Shown: positions 8,969 to 17,276 of the stretch, in pieces
Numbering within the stretch: position 1 is the stretch's first letter
How the letters are laid out: each line of letters opens with the position of its first letter
Origin: Gammaproteobacteria bacterium
GTDB taxonomy: Bacteria; Pseudomonadota; Gammaproteobacteria; JAUZRS01
Length of the DNA stretch: 64,000 nucleotides
Direction: 5' to 3'
NCBI GenBank assembly: GCA_030949385.1
Contig: JAUZSP010000006.1
Location: 1 to 64,000, forward strand
Program-made: the position numbers and the translations under genes
The notes under the pieces: model-generated
Told to the model about the DNA's origin: nothing
The model's database searches: none
The model's input: only the letters and a program-made list of their open reading frames with translations

Positions 8969-9043
8969 TGGTGGGCGATACTGGGATTGAACCAGTGACC
9001 CCTGCCGTGTGAAGGCAGTGCTCTCCCGCTGAGCTAATCGCCC
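8969..9043 (-). tRNA. tRNA-Val (anticodon CAC)
   Basis: The minus strand folds into a full cloverleaf of 75 bases including an encoded CCA. The acceptor stem pairs GGGCGAT with ATCGCCC, the D arm begins GCTC and ends GAGC, the anticodon stem is CTGCC/GGCAG with loop TTCACAC, and the T arm is ACTGG-TTCAATC-CCAGT. The anticodon CAC (9009-9011) reads the valine codon GUG. It lies downstream of spmB on the same strand. Confidence 0.95.
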
Positions 9044-9104
9044 CAATAAGATGGGAGCGCGCATTGTACGGTTTTTTCAGCGAGGATCAAGGAAAAAAAT
9101 GGCT

Positions 9105-9626
9105 TTAGCCAAAAAACCAATAACCCACCGTCACCGCTGCTGCCATGCCTGCGAAATCGGCGATCAGCCCCGCTTGCACGGCGTAGCGGATTTTATGCAC
9201 TCCAATGGCTCCAAAATAGACCGCAATCACATAAAACGTGGTTTCGGTGGAGCCGAACATGATTGCCGCCATTTTGACGATCAGGCTCTCTTCGCCGTGG
9301 GTCTGGATCAGCTCGGCTAAAATGGCCACCGAACCACTGCCGGTGAGGGGGCGAAAAATCGCCATCGGCAGCAGTTCGCTGGGAAAACCGGTGAGTTCAA
9401 ACAGGGGAGCCAGCAGAGTGGCGATAAATTCCATTGCGCCACTGGCGCGAAACATCCCAATGGCAAACAGAATGGCGACCAAGTTGGGGATGATCTGTAC
9501 CGCTGTGGCAAACCCCTCTTTAGCACCGATGACAAACTCCTCATAAACGGGGACTTTTTTTAGCAAACCGTAAACGATAATGGCAACGATCAGCAGTGGC
9601 AAAATCAGGCTGGAAAAAAAGCTCAT
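9105..9626 (-). CDS. spmB: SpmB-like nucleoside-recognition (Gate) membrane protein
   Basis: A 173-residue integral membrane protein with a Gate (nucleoside recognition) domain, similar to spore maturation protein B, which many non-sporulating bacteria carry. Typical segments are IPNLVAILFAIGMFRASGAM, then PLTGSGSVAILAELIQTHG and FGSTETTFYVIAVYFGAIGV. The start at 9626 (MSFFSSLIL) overlaps the spmA stop as ATGA; the frame runs open further upstream but would lie inside spmA. The family probably moves a small molecule, but no substrate is established. A short hairpin over the stop codon followed by a T-run may end the transcript. Confidence 0.85.
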   Translation of the reverse strand: MSFFSSLILPLLIVAIIVYGLLKKVPVYEEFVIGAKEGFATAVQIIPNLVAILFAIGMFRASGAMEFIATLLAPLFELTGFPSELLPMAIFRPLTGSGSVAILAELIQTHGEESLIVKMAAIMFGSTETTFYVIAVYFGAIGVHKIRYAVQAGLIADFAGMAAAVTVGYWFFG

Positions 9627-10480
9627 GAGGCTTTTCCTTTGCGAGCGTAGAATTTGGCCGCGATAATGGCTGCGGTGGTGGAGGCCAGAGTGGCGAGAAT
9701 AATGGGCAAAATCAATTCGCCACTCTGTGCGCCAAGCAGCGCGATCAAGGTGACAGGGGGCAGGAGTTGCACGCTGGAGGTGTTGAGGGCGAGAAACATG
9801 CACATCGCATCGCTGGCCTCTTTTTTATTCTGATTCAGTTCCTGTAACTGCTGCATGGCACGGATGCCCATCGGCGTGGCGGCGTTGCCCAAACCCAGTA
9901 GGTTGGCGGTCAGATTAAGGCTGATGCTGCCAAAGGCAGGGTGATCTTTGGGCACGTCGGGAAACAGCGGCGCGAGCAGAGGGCGTACCAGCCAGACCAG
10001 TTTTTTAATCAGGCCACTCTGTTCGGCAATGCGCATCAGCCCCAGCCAGAGCGCCATAATGCCCGCCAGCCCAAGCGCCAATTTAACGCTAAATTTGGCC
10101 ATATCAAAGGCCGCTTCGGTGATGGCCTTGAGCCGAACATGATGTACTTCGGGCAGCACGAGTTGCACAGAGTCGTTTTGTTGCCCTTTGGGAGTGAGGC
10201 TTAAACGCAGTGGGGTTTTTTTATCTTGTTGCGCTGCAATGTTTTGCCAGTGCGGGGGCAGGTTTTGATCGGGCTTGAGTTGCAGTTGTTGGCCTTGCCA
10301 GTGAGCGTAAAGCTGCTGTTTTGGCAGTTGAATCAGTACTTCGCCTAATTCATTTTGGCTCAAGCGGGCATGGATGGTCTGACCGTTTAACCAGCGGTTA
10401 TTGAGTTCATCGCTGATGTCTTGGCCAACAGCGGAGAGCAGGCTGATGATGATCAACCCTGCCCAGAGATAATTCATCAC
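9623..10480 (-). CDS. spmA: SpmA-like Gate-domain membrane protein with an inserted extracytoplasmic domain
   Basis: A 285-residue partner of SpmB. It begins with a membrane helix (YLWAGLIIISLLSAV). About 95 largely soluble residues follow (roughly 22-118, with TIHARLSQNELGEVLIQLPK) before the Gate domain proper (FSVKLALGLAGIMALWLGLM ... LNLTANLLGLGNAATPMGIR). Bacillus SpmA is about 196 residues, so the extra segment is an insertion after the first helix. The stop overlaps the spmB start, so the two proteins are probably made in step and may form one heteromeric transporter. Function in a non-spore-former is unknown. Confidence 0.82.
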   Translation of the reverse strand: MMNYLWAGLIIISLLSAVGQDISDELNNRWLNGQTIHARLSQNELGEVLIQLPKQQLYAHWQGQQLQLKPDQNLPPHWQNIAAQQDKKTPLRLSLTPKGQQNDSVQLVLPEVHHVRLKAITEAAFDMAKFSVKLALGLAGIMALWLGLMRIAEQSGLIKKLVWLVRPLLAPLFPDVPKDHPAFGSISLNLTANLLGLGNAATPMGIRAMQQLQELNQNKKEASDAMCMFLALNTSSVQLLPPVTLIALLGAQSGELILPIILATLASTTAAIIAAKFYARKGKAS

Positions 10481-10557
10481 GGTTTTTTGGCTCGCTTACT
10501 CGGAATCATGGAGTAGAATGGCAAAAATTTTACCACGTTGTCACAGAGGAACGTTTT

Positions 10558-11217
10558 ATGGAGCACGATTTTTGGCATCAACGCTGGAGTAAAGGGCAGA
10601 TTGGTTTTCATCAAGCGGAGACCAACGCTCATCTGCAAAAATATTGGTCTGATGTAACGGGCAATGAGGCGGGTTCTGTTTTTGTGCCACTGTGTGGTAA
10701 AAGCTTGGATCTGCTTTGGTTGCAGCAGCAAGGCCATGAGGTGCTTGGGGTTGAATTGAGTCAAAGAGCCTTGCAGGATTTTTTTGCTGAGAATCGGTTG
10801 GCGGTGAGGGCAGAGCAGCAGGGTTCTTTTGAGCGTTTTTCTGCTGATAATGTGACGCTGTTTTGCGGTGATTTTTTTGCTTTGGGTGAGAGCGAGCTAA
10901 AAGGTTGTCGCTTGGTGTTTGATCGGGCGGCATTAGTTGCTTTGCCCGATGCGATGCGAGTGGAGTACGCCAATAAGATGGCTGAGCTGCTAAGTACCGG
11001 CAGTAAAATATTATTGGTAACGATGGAATACCCGCAAGAGCTGATGTCAGGCCCGCCCTTTTCTGTGAGTGAATCTGAAGTGGAGTCTCTCTTTTTTGCT
11101 CACTTTGAAATAGAGCAAAAAGAGGTGTTTGAGATTCCAGCAAAAGGCGAGCTGCAAGAGCGGGGTTTGGGTGGTTGGTATGAAAAAATATATGTGTTAA
11201 CTCGGAAAGAGGATTAA
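10558..11217 (+). CDS. tpm: Thiopurine S-methyltransferase
   Basis: A 219-residue S-adenosylmethionine-dependent methyltransferase of the TPMT family. Bacterial members methylate thiols and oxyanions of selenium and tellurium. The N terminus (FWHQRWSKGQIGFHQ) is the family signature. The SAM-binding motif is VFVPLCGKSLDLLWL with an acidic end of strand two in GVELSQ, and FDRAALVALP is the conserved motif after strand four. It has a clear AGAGGA ribosome-binding site and the usual length. It is divergent from spmA, with 77 bases between them for both promoters. The next gene begins three bases after its stop. Confidence 0.93.
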   Translation: MEHDFWHQRWSKGQIGFHQAETNAHLQKYWSDVTGNEAGSVFVPLCGKSLDLLWLQQQGHEVLGVELSQRALQDFFAENRLAVRAEQQGSFERFSADNVTLFCGDFFALGESELKGCRLVFDRAALVALPDAMRVEYANKMAELLSTGSKILLVTMEYPQELMSGPPFSVSESEVESLFFAHFEIEQKEVFEIPAKGELQERGLGGWYEKIYVLTRKED

Positions 11218-11220
11218 GTG

Positions 11221-11595
11221 ATGTTGGCTGTGGTTAAACAGATTCATGTTATTTTTGCGTTGTTGTCGATTGCCGGTTTTTTACTGCGCGGTTTTTGGAT
11301 GATGAAAAACCCGCTGTTATTGCATTTGAAGTTGGTCAAGGTCTTGCCGCATGTGGTGGATACGGTGTTGCTGCTCAGTGCGATTAGCTTGTTGGTGATG
11401 TACGGTTGGAATCCGCTGGATCAGAGTTGGATTATGGCCAAAATCGTGGCCTTATTGCTCTACATCTATTTGGGCACCGTGGCTCTAAAACGAGGCAAAA
11501 GCAAGTCGGTTCGCAACATGGCGTTTGTGGCTGCGGTGGTAACGTTTGTTTATATTTACGCCACGGCCATCAGCCATAACCCCATGCCGTTTTAG
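11221..11595 (+). CDS. SirB2-like membrane protein
   Basis: A 124-residue protein with four predicted membrane helices, including IHVIFALLSIAGFLLRGFWM, VVDTVLLLSAISLLVMYGW and MAFVAAVVTFVYIYATA. It fits the SirB family, named for an effect on invasion gene expression in Salmonella, whose biochemical role is unclear. The ATG at 11221 is preceded by an in-frame GTG at 11218, so the start could be one codon earlier. It follows tpm almost directly and probably shares its transcript. The gene ends 18 bases before the end of the convergent pyrD. Confidence 0.8.
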   Translation: MLAVVKQIHVIFALLSIAGFLLRGFWMMKNPLLLHLKLVKVLPHVVDTVLLLSAISLLVMYGWNPLDQSWIMAKIVALLLYIYLGTVALKRGKSKSVRNMAFVAAVVTFVYIYATAISHNPMPF

Positions 11596-11613
11596 GTTTA
11601 AGTGCAACGAGGA

Positions 11614-12645
11614 TTACCTTGGTGGGTAATCTTCCAGTGCGCGAGCGATGTTACGAATCAAACCAGGGCCTTGGTAAATCAGTCCACTGTAAACTTGTAT
11701 CAACGTGGCTCCCGCATCAATTTTCTCTCTGGCATCGGCTCCACTGGAGATTCCTCCAGCAGCGATAATTGGCAGAGTGCCTTCCAAATGTTTTGCCAGT
11801 TCGCGTACCACTTGTGTGGATTTTTTCATTAAGGGTCTGCCGCTGAGGCCGCCCATCTGTTTTGCGTGTTTGTTGTGCTCAATGCCTTCGCGGCCACTGG
11901 TGGTGTTGGTGGCGATGACCGCATCAATGCCGTGTTCCATCAGGCTGATGGCGATGGCTTTGATCTCATTGGGACTTAAGTCAGGAGCAATTTTAACCGC
12001 CATTGGCACGTAGTGACCGTAGGCGTGTTGCAGTGCTTTGCGCTCGGCTTTGAGGCTTTGCAGCAGTTCAACCAGAGCGCCACCCAGTTGCAGAGAGCGT
12101 AAGTCGGGGGTGTTGGGGGAAGAGATATTGACCGTGATGTAATCGGCTTTGTGATAAACCTTACGCAAGCAGTAGAGGTAGTCATCGGTAGCATTGGCAA
12201 CGGGGGTGTCGAAATTTTTGCCAATATTGATTCCGAGTACGCCGCGAAATTGGGCTTTTTCCACCTGATCCAGTAGGTAATCAACCCCTTTGTTGTTAAA
12301 CCCCATACGATTTATAATCGCTTGTTGATGGGCAAGGCGAAACAGACGCGGTTTTTCATTGCCTGCTTGTGGTCGTGGGGTGACCGTACCGACCTCCAGA
12401 AAACCAAAACCGAGGTTGCTCAGAGCGTTGATGTATTCGCCGTTTTTATCCAGACCCGCTGCCAGTCCCACAGGATTGCAGAACGTCAGACCCATTGCGC
12501 TACGAGGCGAGTGCGGTACGCGACTTTTCATAAAACGGGCTAACAGGCCCTGTTTTAGTAGGCGATCAAGACCTTTTAGGGTCATGTCATGGGCTTTTTC
12601 GGCTTCGAGGGTAAACAGTGCGCTGCGCAGAAGGGGATAGAACAT
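11614..12645 (-). CDS. pyrD: Dihydroorotate dehydrogenase (quinone), class 2
   Basis: The fourth step of UMP synthesis: oxidation of dihydroorotate to orotate with electrons passed to membrane quinone. The 343-residue length and the N-terminal helix pair ([20 protein letters not shown]) mark class 2. The FMN/substrate motifs are visible: [40 protein letters not shown] with the catalytic serine expected in this class, ATNTTSGR and IAAGGISSG. It stands alone on the minus strand, with an unknown exported protein gene 6 bases upstream on the same strand. Confidence 0.97.
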   Translation of the reverse strand: MFYPLLRSALFTLEAEKAHDMTLKGLDRLLKQGLLARFMKSRVPHSPRSAMGLTFCNPVGLAAGLDKNGEYINALSNLGFGFLEVGTVTPRPQAGNEKPRLFRLAHQQAIINRMGFNNKGVDYLLDQVEKAQFRGVLGINIGKNFDTPVANATDDYLYCLRKVYHKADYITVNISSPNTPDLRSLQLGGALVELLQSLKAERKALQHAYGHYVPMAVKIAPDLSPNEIKAIAISLMEHGIDAVIATNTTSGREGIEHNKHAKQMGGLSGRPLMKKSTQVVRELAKHLEGTLPIIAAGGISSGADAREKIDAGATLIQVYSGLIYQGPGLIRNIARALEDYPPR

Positions 12646-12651
12646 AATAAA

Positions 12652-13197
12652 TTAAAGGTCGTCATCGTTGTTGTTAGGTGATTGTGTCGGGTTGAGTTGA
12701 TAGCTCAAAAGGATGTAATCAGGATTGTTCCAGATCAGATCCACATGCCAGCCTTTTTGTGACCAACGGTCATGGGCAAAACCTTTACCGGCGTTGATGG
12801 CGTTTAAACGCGAGCTGCGTGAACTGGCGTACGCGGGGAAGTGACCGAGCACTTCGGCCTTGCGATAGAGGCGCACCAGTTTGCGCTTCCAAGTTTCAAA
12901 GTTGATCCAACGACCTGGGGGGTGTTGGCGACTGATGCGCACAATCTGTCCCTTTTCAGCGTCAATGATCAACAGCTGGTTTTTCTGTGTGATTTTGAGT
13001 TGCAGGCCTTGTTCGGAACGAGTGTGTTTGGCATTGGGGTGAGTGGCCAGCAATTCATCAACTGACCCACCTAAACAGTAGTGTTTGAATACCACTTTGA
13101 GGCACTCGTCATTGGCCGATAGGGACGGAGAAAGCCCCAATAACAGCAGACCGATCAAGGCGTGTGTAAAACGGTAAAAAGAGGTATGAGCTGACAT
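12652..13197 (-). CDS. Exported protein of unknown function
   Basis: About 181 residues with a clear signal peptide (FTHALIGLLLLGLSPSLSAN) and probable cleavage after LSA. The mature part has two close cysteines (DECLKVVFKHYCLGG) that may form a disulfide, then a beta-rich middle and a basic helix (WKRKLVRLYRKAEVLG). It ends in an acidic NNNDDDL tail. I do not recognise the family. The frame is open to 13215, and MSAHTSF at 13197 is a reasonable start. It is divergent from holA and only 6 bases ahead of pyrD. In many gammaproteobacteria lptE precedes holA on the same strand; this gene is not lptE. Confidence 0.6.
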   Translation of the reverse strand: MSAHTSFYRFTHALIGLLLLGLSPSLSANDECLKVVFKHYCLGGSVDELLATHPNAKHTRSEQGLQLKITQKNQLLIIDAEKGQIVRISRQHPPGRWINFETWKRKLVRLYRKAEVLGHFPAYASSRSSRLNAINAGKGFAHDRWSQKGWHVDLIWNNPDYILLSYQLNPTQSPNNNDDDL

Positions 13198-13310
13198 AGA
13201 ACGGTTTTTAATCACGTGGTTGCGCTCTCAGAGTTGAATGATGGGCTTAAGCCGCGCAGTTTTAGCAGCAGCACGTATAATACCCCTTTGTCTTTTGAAA
13301 AGCTTAATGA

Positions 13311-14318
13311 ATGAACGTTTATCCTGATAAATTACCGGCTTCCTTGAAAAAACACATCGCGCCGATCTATCTGATCTACGGTGATGAGCCGTTACAGATG
13401 CGTGAGGCGGTAGATGCGGTACGCGCTCGCGTTCGAGCTGAAGGTTATTTGGAACGTGAGGTGTTGGATGTCACCCCAGAGTTCCGTTGGGATCAATTGC
13501 AATCCAGTGCTGACAGTTTGTCGCTGTTTTCCAGTCGTCGTTTGTTGGATCTGCGCTTGCCCAGTGGTAAACCGGGCGCGCAGGGCAGCCAAGCGTTGCG
13601 AGATTACGTGCAACGTCCGCCAGAGGATGCGGTGTTGCTGATCAGCTGTGGCAAACTGGATAAAAGCGCCCTCAAAGGAGCATGGTTTAAAGCCTTGGAT
13701 GCCCTTGGTGTGACGGTGGCGGTACGGGAGGTTCCTCGGGCGCAGTTGCCACAGTGGTTGAATCGTCGTCTGCTGGCGAGAGGGTTGCACTTTTCTGAAG
13801 AGGCTATCGCGCTGTTGGTGGAGCGAGTGCAAGGCAATTTGTTGGCGGCGATGCAAGAGGTCGAGAAACTCGAACTGCTGCACGGTAAGGGAAATATCTC
13901 CGCCGAGCAGGTGGAGCAAGCGGTAGCGGACAGCGCCCGCTTTAGTCTTTATGCCCTTAGTGAAGCGGTGTTGTTGGGAGACATCGAGCGCGTGCTGCGG
14001 GTTTTTTATGGTCTGCAAGCGGAAGGCACGGCGGCCAATCTGCTGCTTTGGCTCTTGAACCGTGATCTGCGCCTATTGGCGCAGTTGAGTTTTCCGGCAG
14101 GTGCGCTGCCAATGGCCAAACTTGGCATCTGGAGCAGTCAGCAGGGATTTTATCAGGCGGCTTTAAAGCGTCTTAGCTACGCGAAAACCTTACGCCTGTT
14201 GCAGCGTTGTGCTCAAATTGAACGACTGGTGAAAGGCCAAGAGAAGGGTGATGCGTGGCAGGCACTGTTGCAATTGGCGTTGACCATGGCCGGATTTCGT
14301 GCCTTAAAACGATCATAA
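13311..14318 (+). CDS. holA: DNA polymerase III delta subunit
   Basis: The 335-residue delta subunit of the clamp loader, which opens the beta sliding clamp so it can be placed on DNA. The N-terminal AAA+-like part carries YLIYGDEPLQMREAVDAVR, and LSLFSSRRLLDLRLPSGKPG is the clamp-contacting region. Helical domains follow (ARGLHFSEEAIALLVERVQG), then the collar domain (LLLWLLNRDLRLLAQL). Its length is normal. It is followed after 166 bases by proA and probably has its own promoter. Confidence 0.95.
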   Translation: MNVYPDKLPASLKKHIAPIYLIYGDEPLQMREAVDAVRARVRAEGYLEREVLDVTPEFRWDQLQSSADSLSLFSSRRLLDLRLPSGKPGAQGSQALRDYVQRPPEDAVLLISCGKLDKSALKGAWFKALDALGVTVAVREVPRAQLPQWLNRRLLARGLHFSEEAIALLVERVQGNLLAAMQEVEKLELLHGKGNISAEQVEQAVADSARFSLYALSEAVLLGDIERVLRVFYGLQAEGTAANLLLWLLNRDLRLLAQLSFPAGALPMAKLGIWSSQQGFYQAALKRLSYAKTLRLLQRCAQIERLVKGQEKGDAWQALLQLALTMAGFRALKRS

Positions 14319-14484
14319 GGGCTTATTTGTTTGAGTGATTGGTGTCAGCTCGACTTTCTTATCAGGGGTGGCTGGTCTACTATAGGTCACTTTCTTTTTC
14401 CCCTAAATTCTGCTCGAAATCGGCTGTTTCTTTGGTTTTTTCCATTTTTTCACGGCTTTTCCAGCTCAAACTGAAGTAAGAACG

Positions 14485-15747
14485 ATGACTTTTGATGTTG
14501 TAACGTACATGAACGAGGTGGGGCGGCAGGCGCGTCACGCGGCGCGCTTGCTCAGTCGTGCCGACAGTGGCCAAAAAAATCGTGCGTTGTTGGCGATTGC
14601 CGAGGTGTTGTTGGCCAAAAGCGCGACCTTAACCCAAGAAAACGCTAAAGATTTGGCCGCTGGGCGCAGCAACGGTTTGGATTCCGCATTGTTGGATCGC
14701 CTCGCGTTGACGTCCGATGGGGTCATCGCGATGGCGGAAGGCTTGCGTCAAGTGGCCGCGCTGCAAGACCCTATTGGCGAAATAACGGATATGAGCCATC
14801 GCCCTTCGGGCATTCAGGTGGGTAAGATGCGCGTGCCACTGGGCGTGATTGGCATCATCTACGAATCGCGCCCTAATGTGACCGCCGATGCGGCGGCGCT
14901 CTGCTTGAAGTCGGGCAACGCGGCCATTTTGCGCGGCGGTTCCGAGGCGATTCACAGCAACCGTGCCATTGCGGTCTGCATTGCTGAAGGTTTGCAAGCG
15001 GTGGGGCTGCCCGTGACTACGGTGCAGGTGATCGAGACTACCGACCGAGCGGCGGTGGGTGAGTTGTTGCGCGCCAAAGAGTTCGTGGATGTGATCATTC
15101 CTCGTGGTGGTAAAAATTTGATTGAGCGGGTCAGTCGAGAGTCTTTGGTGCCGGTGATCAAACATCTGGACGGCATCTGTCATGTCTACATCGATGATGA
15201 TGCGGATGAGGAAAAAGCACTTAAAATTGCCTTGAACGCTAAAACGCACCGTTATGGGGTCTGTAATGCGATGGAAACCTTGCTGATTGCCCATTCCCGT
15301 GCCAGAGAATTGCTGCCCAAGCTGGCGGAGTTGTATGCTGAAAAAGATGTGGAATTACGCGGCTGTGCGGCCAGTTGTGCCATTGTGGAATCGATGATTA
15401 TGGCCACCGCCGAGGATTGGGATACGGAATATCTGGCGCCTGTTTTGTCGGTGCGTGTGGTGGCTGATATGGAGGCGGCGATGGATCATATTGAGACGCA
15501 CGGCTCCCATCACACCGATGTGATCGTGACGGAAAATTACAGCAAGGCGCGGCGTTTTCTGCGCGAGGTGGACTCCAGCTCGGTGGTGGTCAATGCGTCG
15601 AGTCGTTTTGCCGATGGCTTTGAATACGGCTTGGGGGCTGAAATTGGCATCAGCACCGATAAGCTCCATGCCCGTGGACCCGTGGGTCTGGAAGGGCTCA
15701 CCAGCCAGAAGTATGTGGTGTTGGGTGACGGCCATATTCGTCAATAA
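14485..15747 (+). CDS. proA: Glutamate-5-semialdehyde dehydrogenase (gamma-glutamyl phosphate reductase)
   Basis: The second step of proline synthesis: NADPH-dependent reduction of gamma-glutamyl phosphate. The 420-residue protein has the family length and the aldehyde-dehydrogenase fold. The catalytic cysteine is in [16 protein letters not shown], and the cofactor site includes [18 protein letters not shown] and [12 protein letters not shown]. The C-terminal family block ([20 protein letters not shown]) is intact. It leads the proA-nadD-rsfS-rlmH run known from pseudomonads and relatives. proB is not in the window. Confidence 0.97.
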   Translation: MTFDVVTYMNEVGRQARHAARLLSRADSGQKNRALLAIAEVLLAKSATLTQENAKDLAAGRSNGLDSALLDRLALTSDGVIAMAEGLRQVAALQDPIGEITDMSHRPSGIQVGKMRVPLGVIGIIYESRPNVTADAAALCLKSGNAAILRGGSEAIHSNRAIAVCIAEGLQAVGLPVTTVQVIETTDRAAVGELLRAKEFVDVIIPRGGKNLIERVSRESLVPVIKHLDGICHVYIDDDADEEKALKIALNAKTHRYGVCNAMETLLIAHSRARELLPKLAELYAEKDVELRGCAASCAIVESMIMATAEDWDTEYLAPVLSVRVVADMEAAMDHIETHGSHHTDVIVTENYSKARRFLREVDSSSVVVNASSRFADGFEYGLGAEIGISTDKLHARGPVGLEGLTSQKYVVLGDGHIRQ

Positions 15748-15762
15748 GATGAGGTTCTAGGT

Positions 15763-16398
15763 ATGAGTCCCATCGGTATTTTTGGTGGCACCTTTGATCC
15801 GGTGCATTACGGTCATCTGCGTCCGGCGCTGGAGATGCAGCAGGATTTGAAACTGGCGGAAGTTCGCTTTATACCCTGTCGTATTCCACCTCATAAAACC
15901 AAACCCAAAGCCAGTGTTGAACATCGTTTGGCGATGTTGCAGTTGGCGTTGGAGGGGTTGGAGGGCATGTCGGTGGATCAGCGTGAGCTGCAACGAGAGG
16001 GGGTTTCTTATATGGTGGATACCTTGACCTCCCTGCGCCAAGAATTGGGTGAACGGCCTATTTGCTTGATTTTGGGCATGGATGCCTTTGCGGGCATTCA
16101 TCGCTGGCATCGTTGGCGCGAGTTGCTGCGTTTGGCGCATCTGGTGGTGGCTTCGCGCCCAGGAGCAGAGGTACCTCTGCGCGGTGTGCCGGGTGATCTG
16201 TTACAACATTTTTCTACCCGACAACCTCGTCGTTTGTTGGAAAAGCCGTCGGGGGTGGTGCTGTTGCACCCCGTGACACAATTGGATATTTCCGCCACTC
16301 AGACCCGCAAATTGGCGGCTAAAAGTGGTGATTTGCGTTTCCTGATGCCGGAAAAGGTGCGCAATTACATTGAACAACACCGGCTCTATTTATCGTGA
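15763..16398 (+). CDS. nadD: Nicotinate-mononucleotide adenylyltransferase
   Basis: Makes nicotinate adenine dinucleotide from NaMN and ATP, the shared last-but-one step of NAD synthesis. The nucleotidyltransferase motif GGTFDPVHYGHLR is at residues 7-19. The second motif, ISATQTRKLAAKSG, lies near the C terminus. The 211-residue length is normal. It starts 15 bases after proA and is directly followed by rsfS, so the genes form one operon. Confidence 0.96.
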   Translation: MSPIGIFGGTFDPVHYGHLRPALEMQQDLKLAEVRFIPCRIPPHKTKPKASVEHRLAMLQLALEGLEGMSVDQRELQREGVSYMVDTLTSLRQELGERPICLILGMDAFAGIHRWHRWRELLRLAHLVVASRPGAEVPLRGVPGDLLQHFSTRQPRRLLEKPSGVVLLHPVTQLDISATQTRKLAAKSGDLRFLMPEKVRNYIEQHRLYLS

Positions 16399-16413
16399 TT
16401 GGACAGAAAAGTT

Positions 16414-16767
16414 ATGCAAAGTGAAGCGTTATCCGCCTTGGCTCAAGAGGCGTTGGAAGACCTGAAAGGGATCGATATTGTGGTGTTGGACGTGCGCAAA
16501 AAAAGCAACGTCTGTGACACCATGATCATTGCCAGTGGCACCTCGCAGCGGCATGTAAAGTCATTGGCACAGAACGTTGTGAAGGTGATGAAATCAAGTG
16601 GTGAGCAGCCTTTGGGCATTGAAGGCGAGAGCGAGGGTAATTGGGTATTGGTGGATTTGGGGGATGTGGTGGTGCATGTGATGCACCCTGAAACCCGTGA
16701 ATTGTATTGCTTAGAAAAGCTCTGGTCTCTGGATGCAGAGACGGCGCGTCAAGCCGCTTCTTCCTGA
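16414..16767 (+). CDS. rsfS: Ribosome silencing factor RsfS
   Basis: A 117-residue RsfS/YbeB protein. It binds uL14 on the large subunit and blocks joining of the small subunit when nutrients are short. Family segments DIVVLDVRKKSNVCDTMIIA, GTSQRHVKSLAQNV, GIEGESEGNWVLVDLGDVVV and HVMHPETRELY are all present. The frame is open to a TTG at 16399, but MQSEALS at 16414 matches the usual N terminus. It sits between nadD and rlmH, the standard neighbourhood. Confidence 0.95.
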   Translation: MQSEALSALAQEALEDLKGIDIVVLDVRKKSNVCDTMIIASGTSQRHVKSLAQNVVKVMKSSGEQPLGIEGESEGNWVLVDLGDVVVHVMHPETRELYCLEKLWSLDAETARQAASS

Positions 16768-16774
16768 AACAGAG

Positions 16775-17242
16775 GTGCGCATTCATCTGATTGCGGTGGG
16801 CAATAAAATGCCCAAGTGGGTGGAGCAGGGTTATCAGGAATACGCCAAACGCTTGGGCGCTGAGTGCCGCTTGGTTTTGCATGAGGTGGCCGCTGCTAAG
16901 CGGGTTAAAAATGCACTGGTTGAGCGGATGAAAGAGGAGGAGGGGGGGCGTATGTTGGCCGCTATTCCTGCTCGTGCGCATGTGGTGGCGCTGGATTTGA
17001 GCGGCAAAACATGGTCAACCGCACAGCTGTCGGATCAGCTGGCCAATTGGATGCCTGCTGGCAGTGATGTGGCGCTGTTGGTGGGTGGCCCTGATGGTCT
17101 GGCTGATGCCTGTTTGCAACGAGCGGATCAGCGCTGGTGTCTTTCACCGCTGACCTTTCCTCATCCGCTGGTGCGGGTGATTTTAGCCGAGCAGCTTTAT
17201 CGCGCTTGGAGCCTCTATCGTAACCATCCTTACCACCGTTAA
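16775..17242 (+). CDS. rlmH: 23S rRNA pseudouridine-1915 N3-methyltransferase RlmH
   Basis: A SPOUT-family methyltransferase that modifies pseudouridine 1915 in helix 69 of 23S rRNA. Starting at the GTG at 16775 gives exactly 155 residues, the standard RlmH length, and the standard N terminus (MRIHLIAVGNKMPKWVEQGY). A longer frame from 16733 adds a non-family extension overlapping rsfS. The SAM-binding knot includes LLVGGPDGLA and the C-terminal FPHPLVRVILAEQLYRAW. It is eight bases after rsfS and 34 before rng. The mrdA, rodA or maf genes often found here are absent. Confidence 0.95.
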   Translation: MRIHLIAVGNKMPKWVEQGYQEYAKRLGAECRLVLHEVAAAKRVKNALVERMKEEEGGRMLAAIPARAHVVALDLSGKTWSTAQLSDQLANWMPAGSDVALLVGGPDGLADACLQRADQRWCLSPLTFPHPLVRVILAEQLYRAWSLYRNHPYHR

Positions 17243-17276
17243 TGAATTCAACTGATTTTTGGAGGATAAGAGTGCG

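Noticed and set aside
12652-13197. lptE in its usual place before holA
   Set aside because: The gene here is on the opposite strand and has no lipobox or LptE-like sequence.
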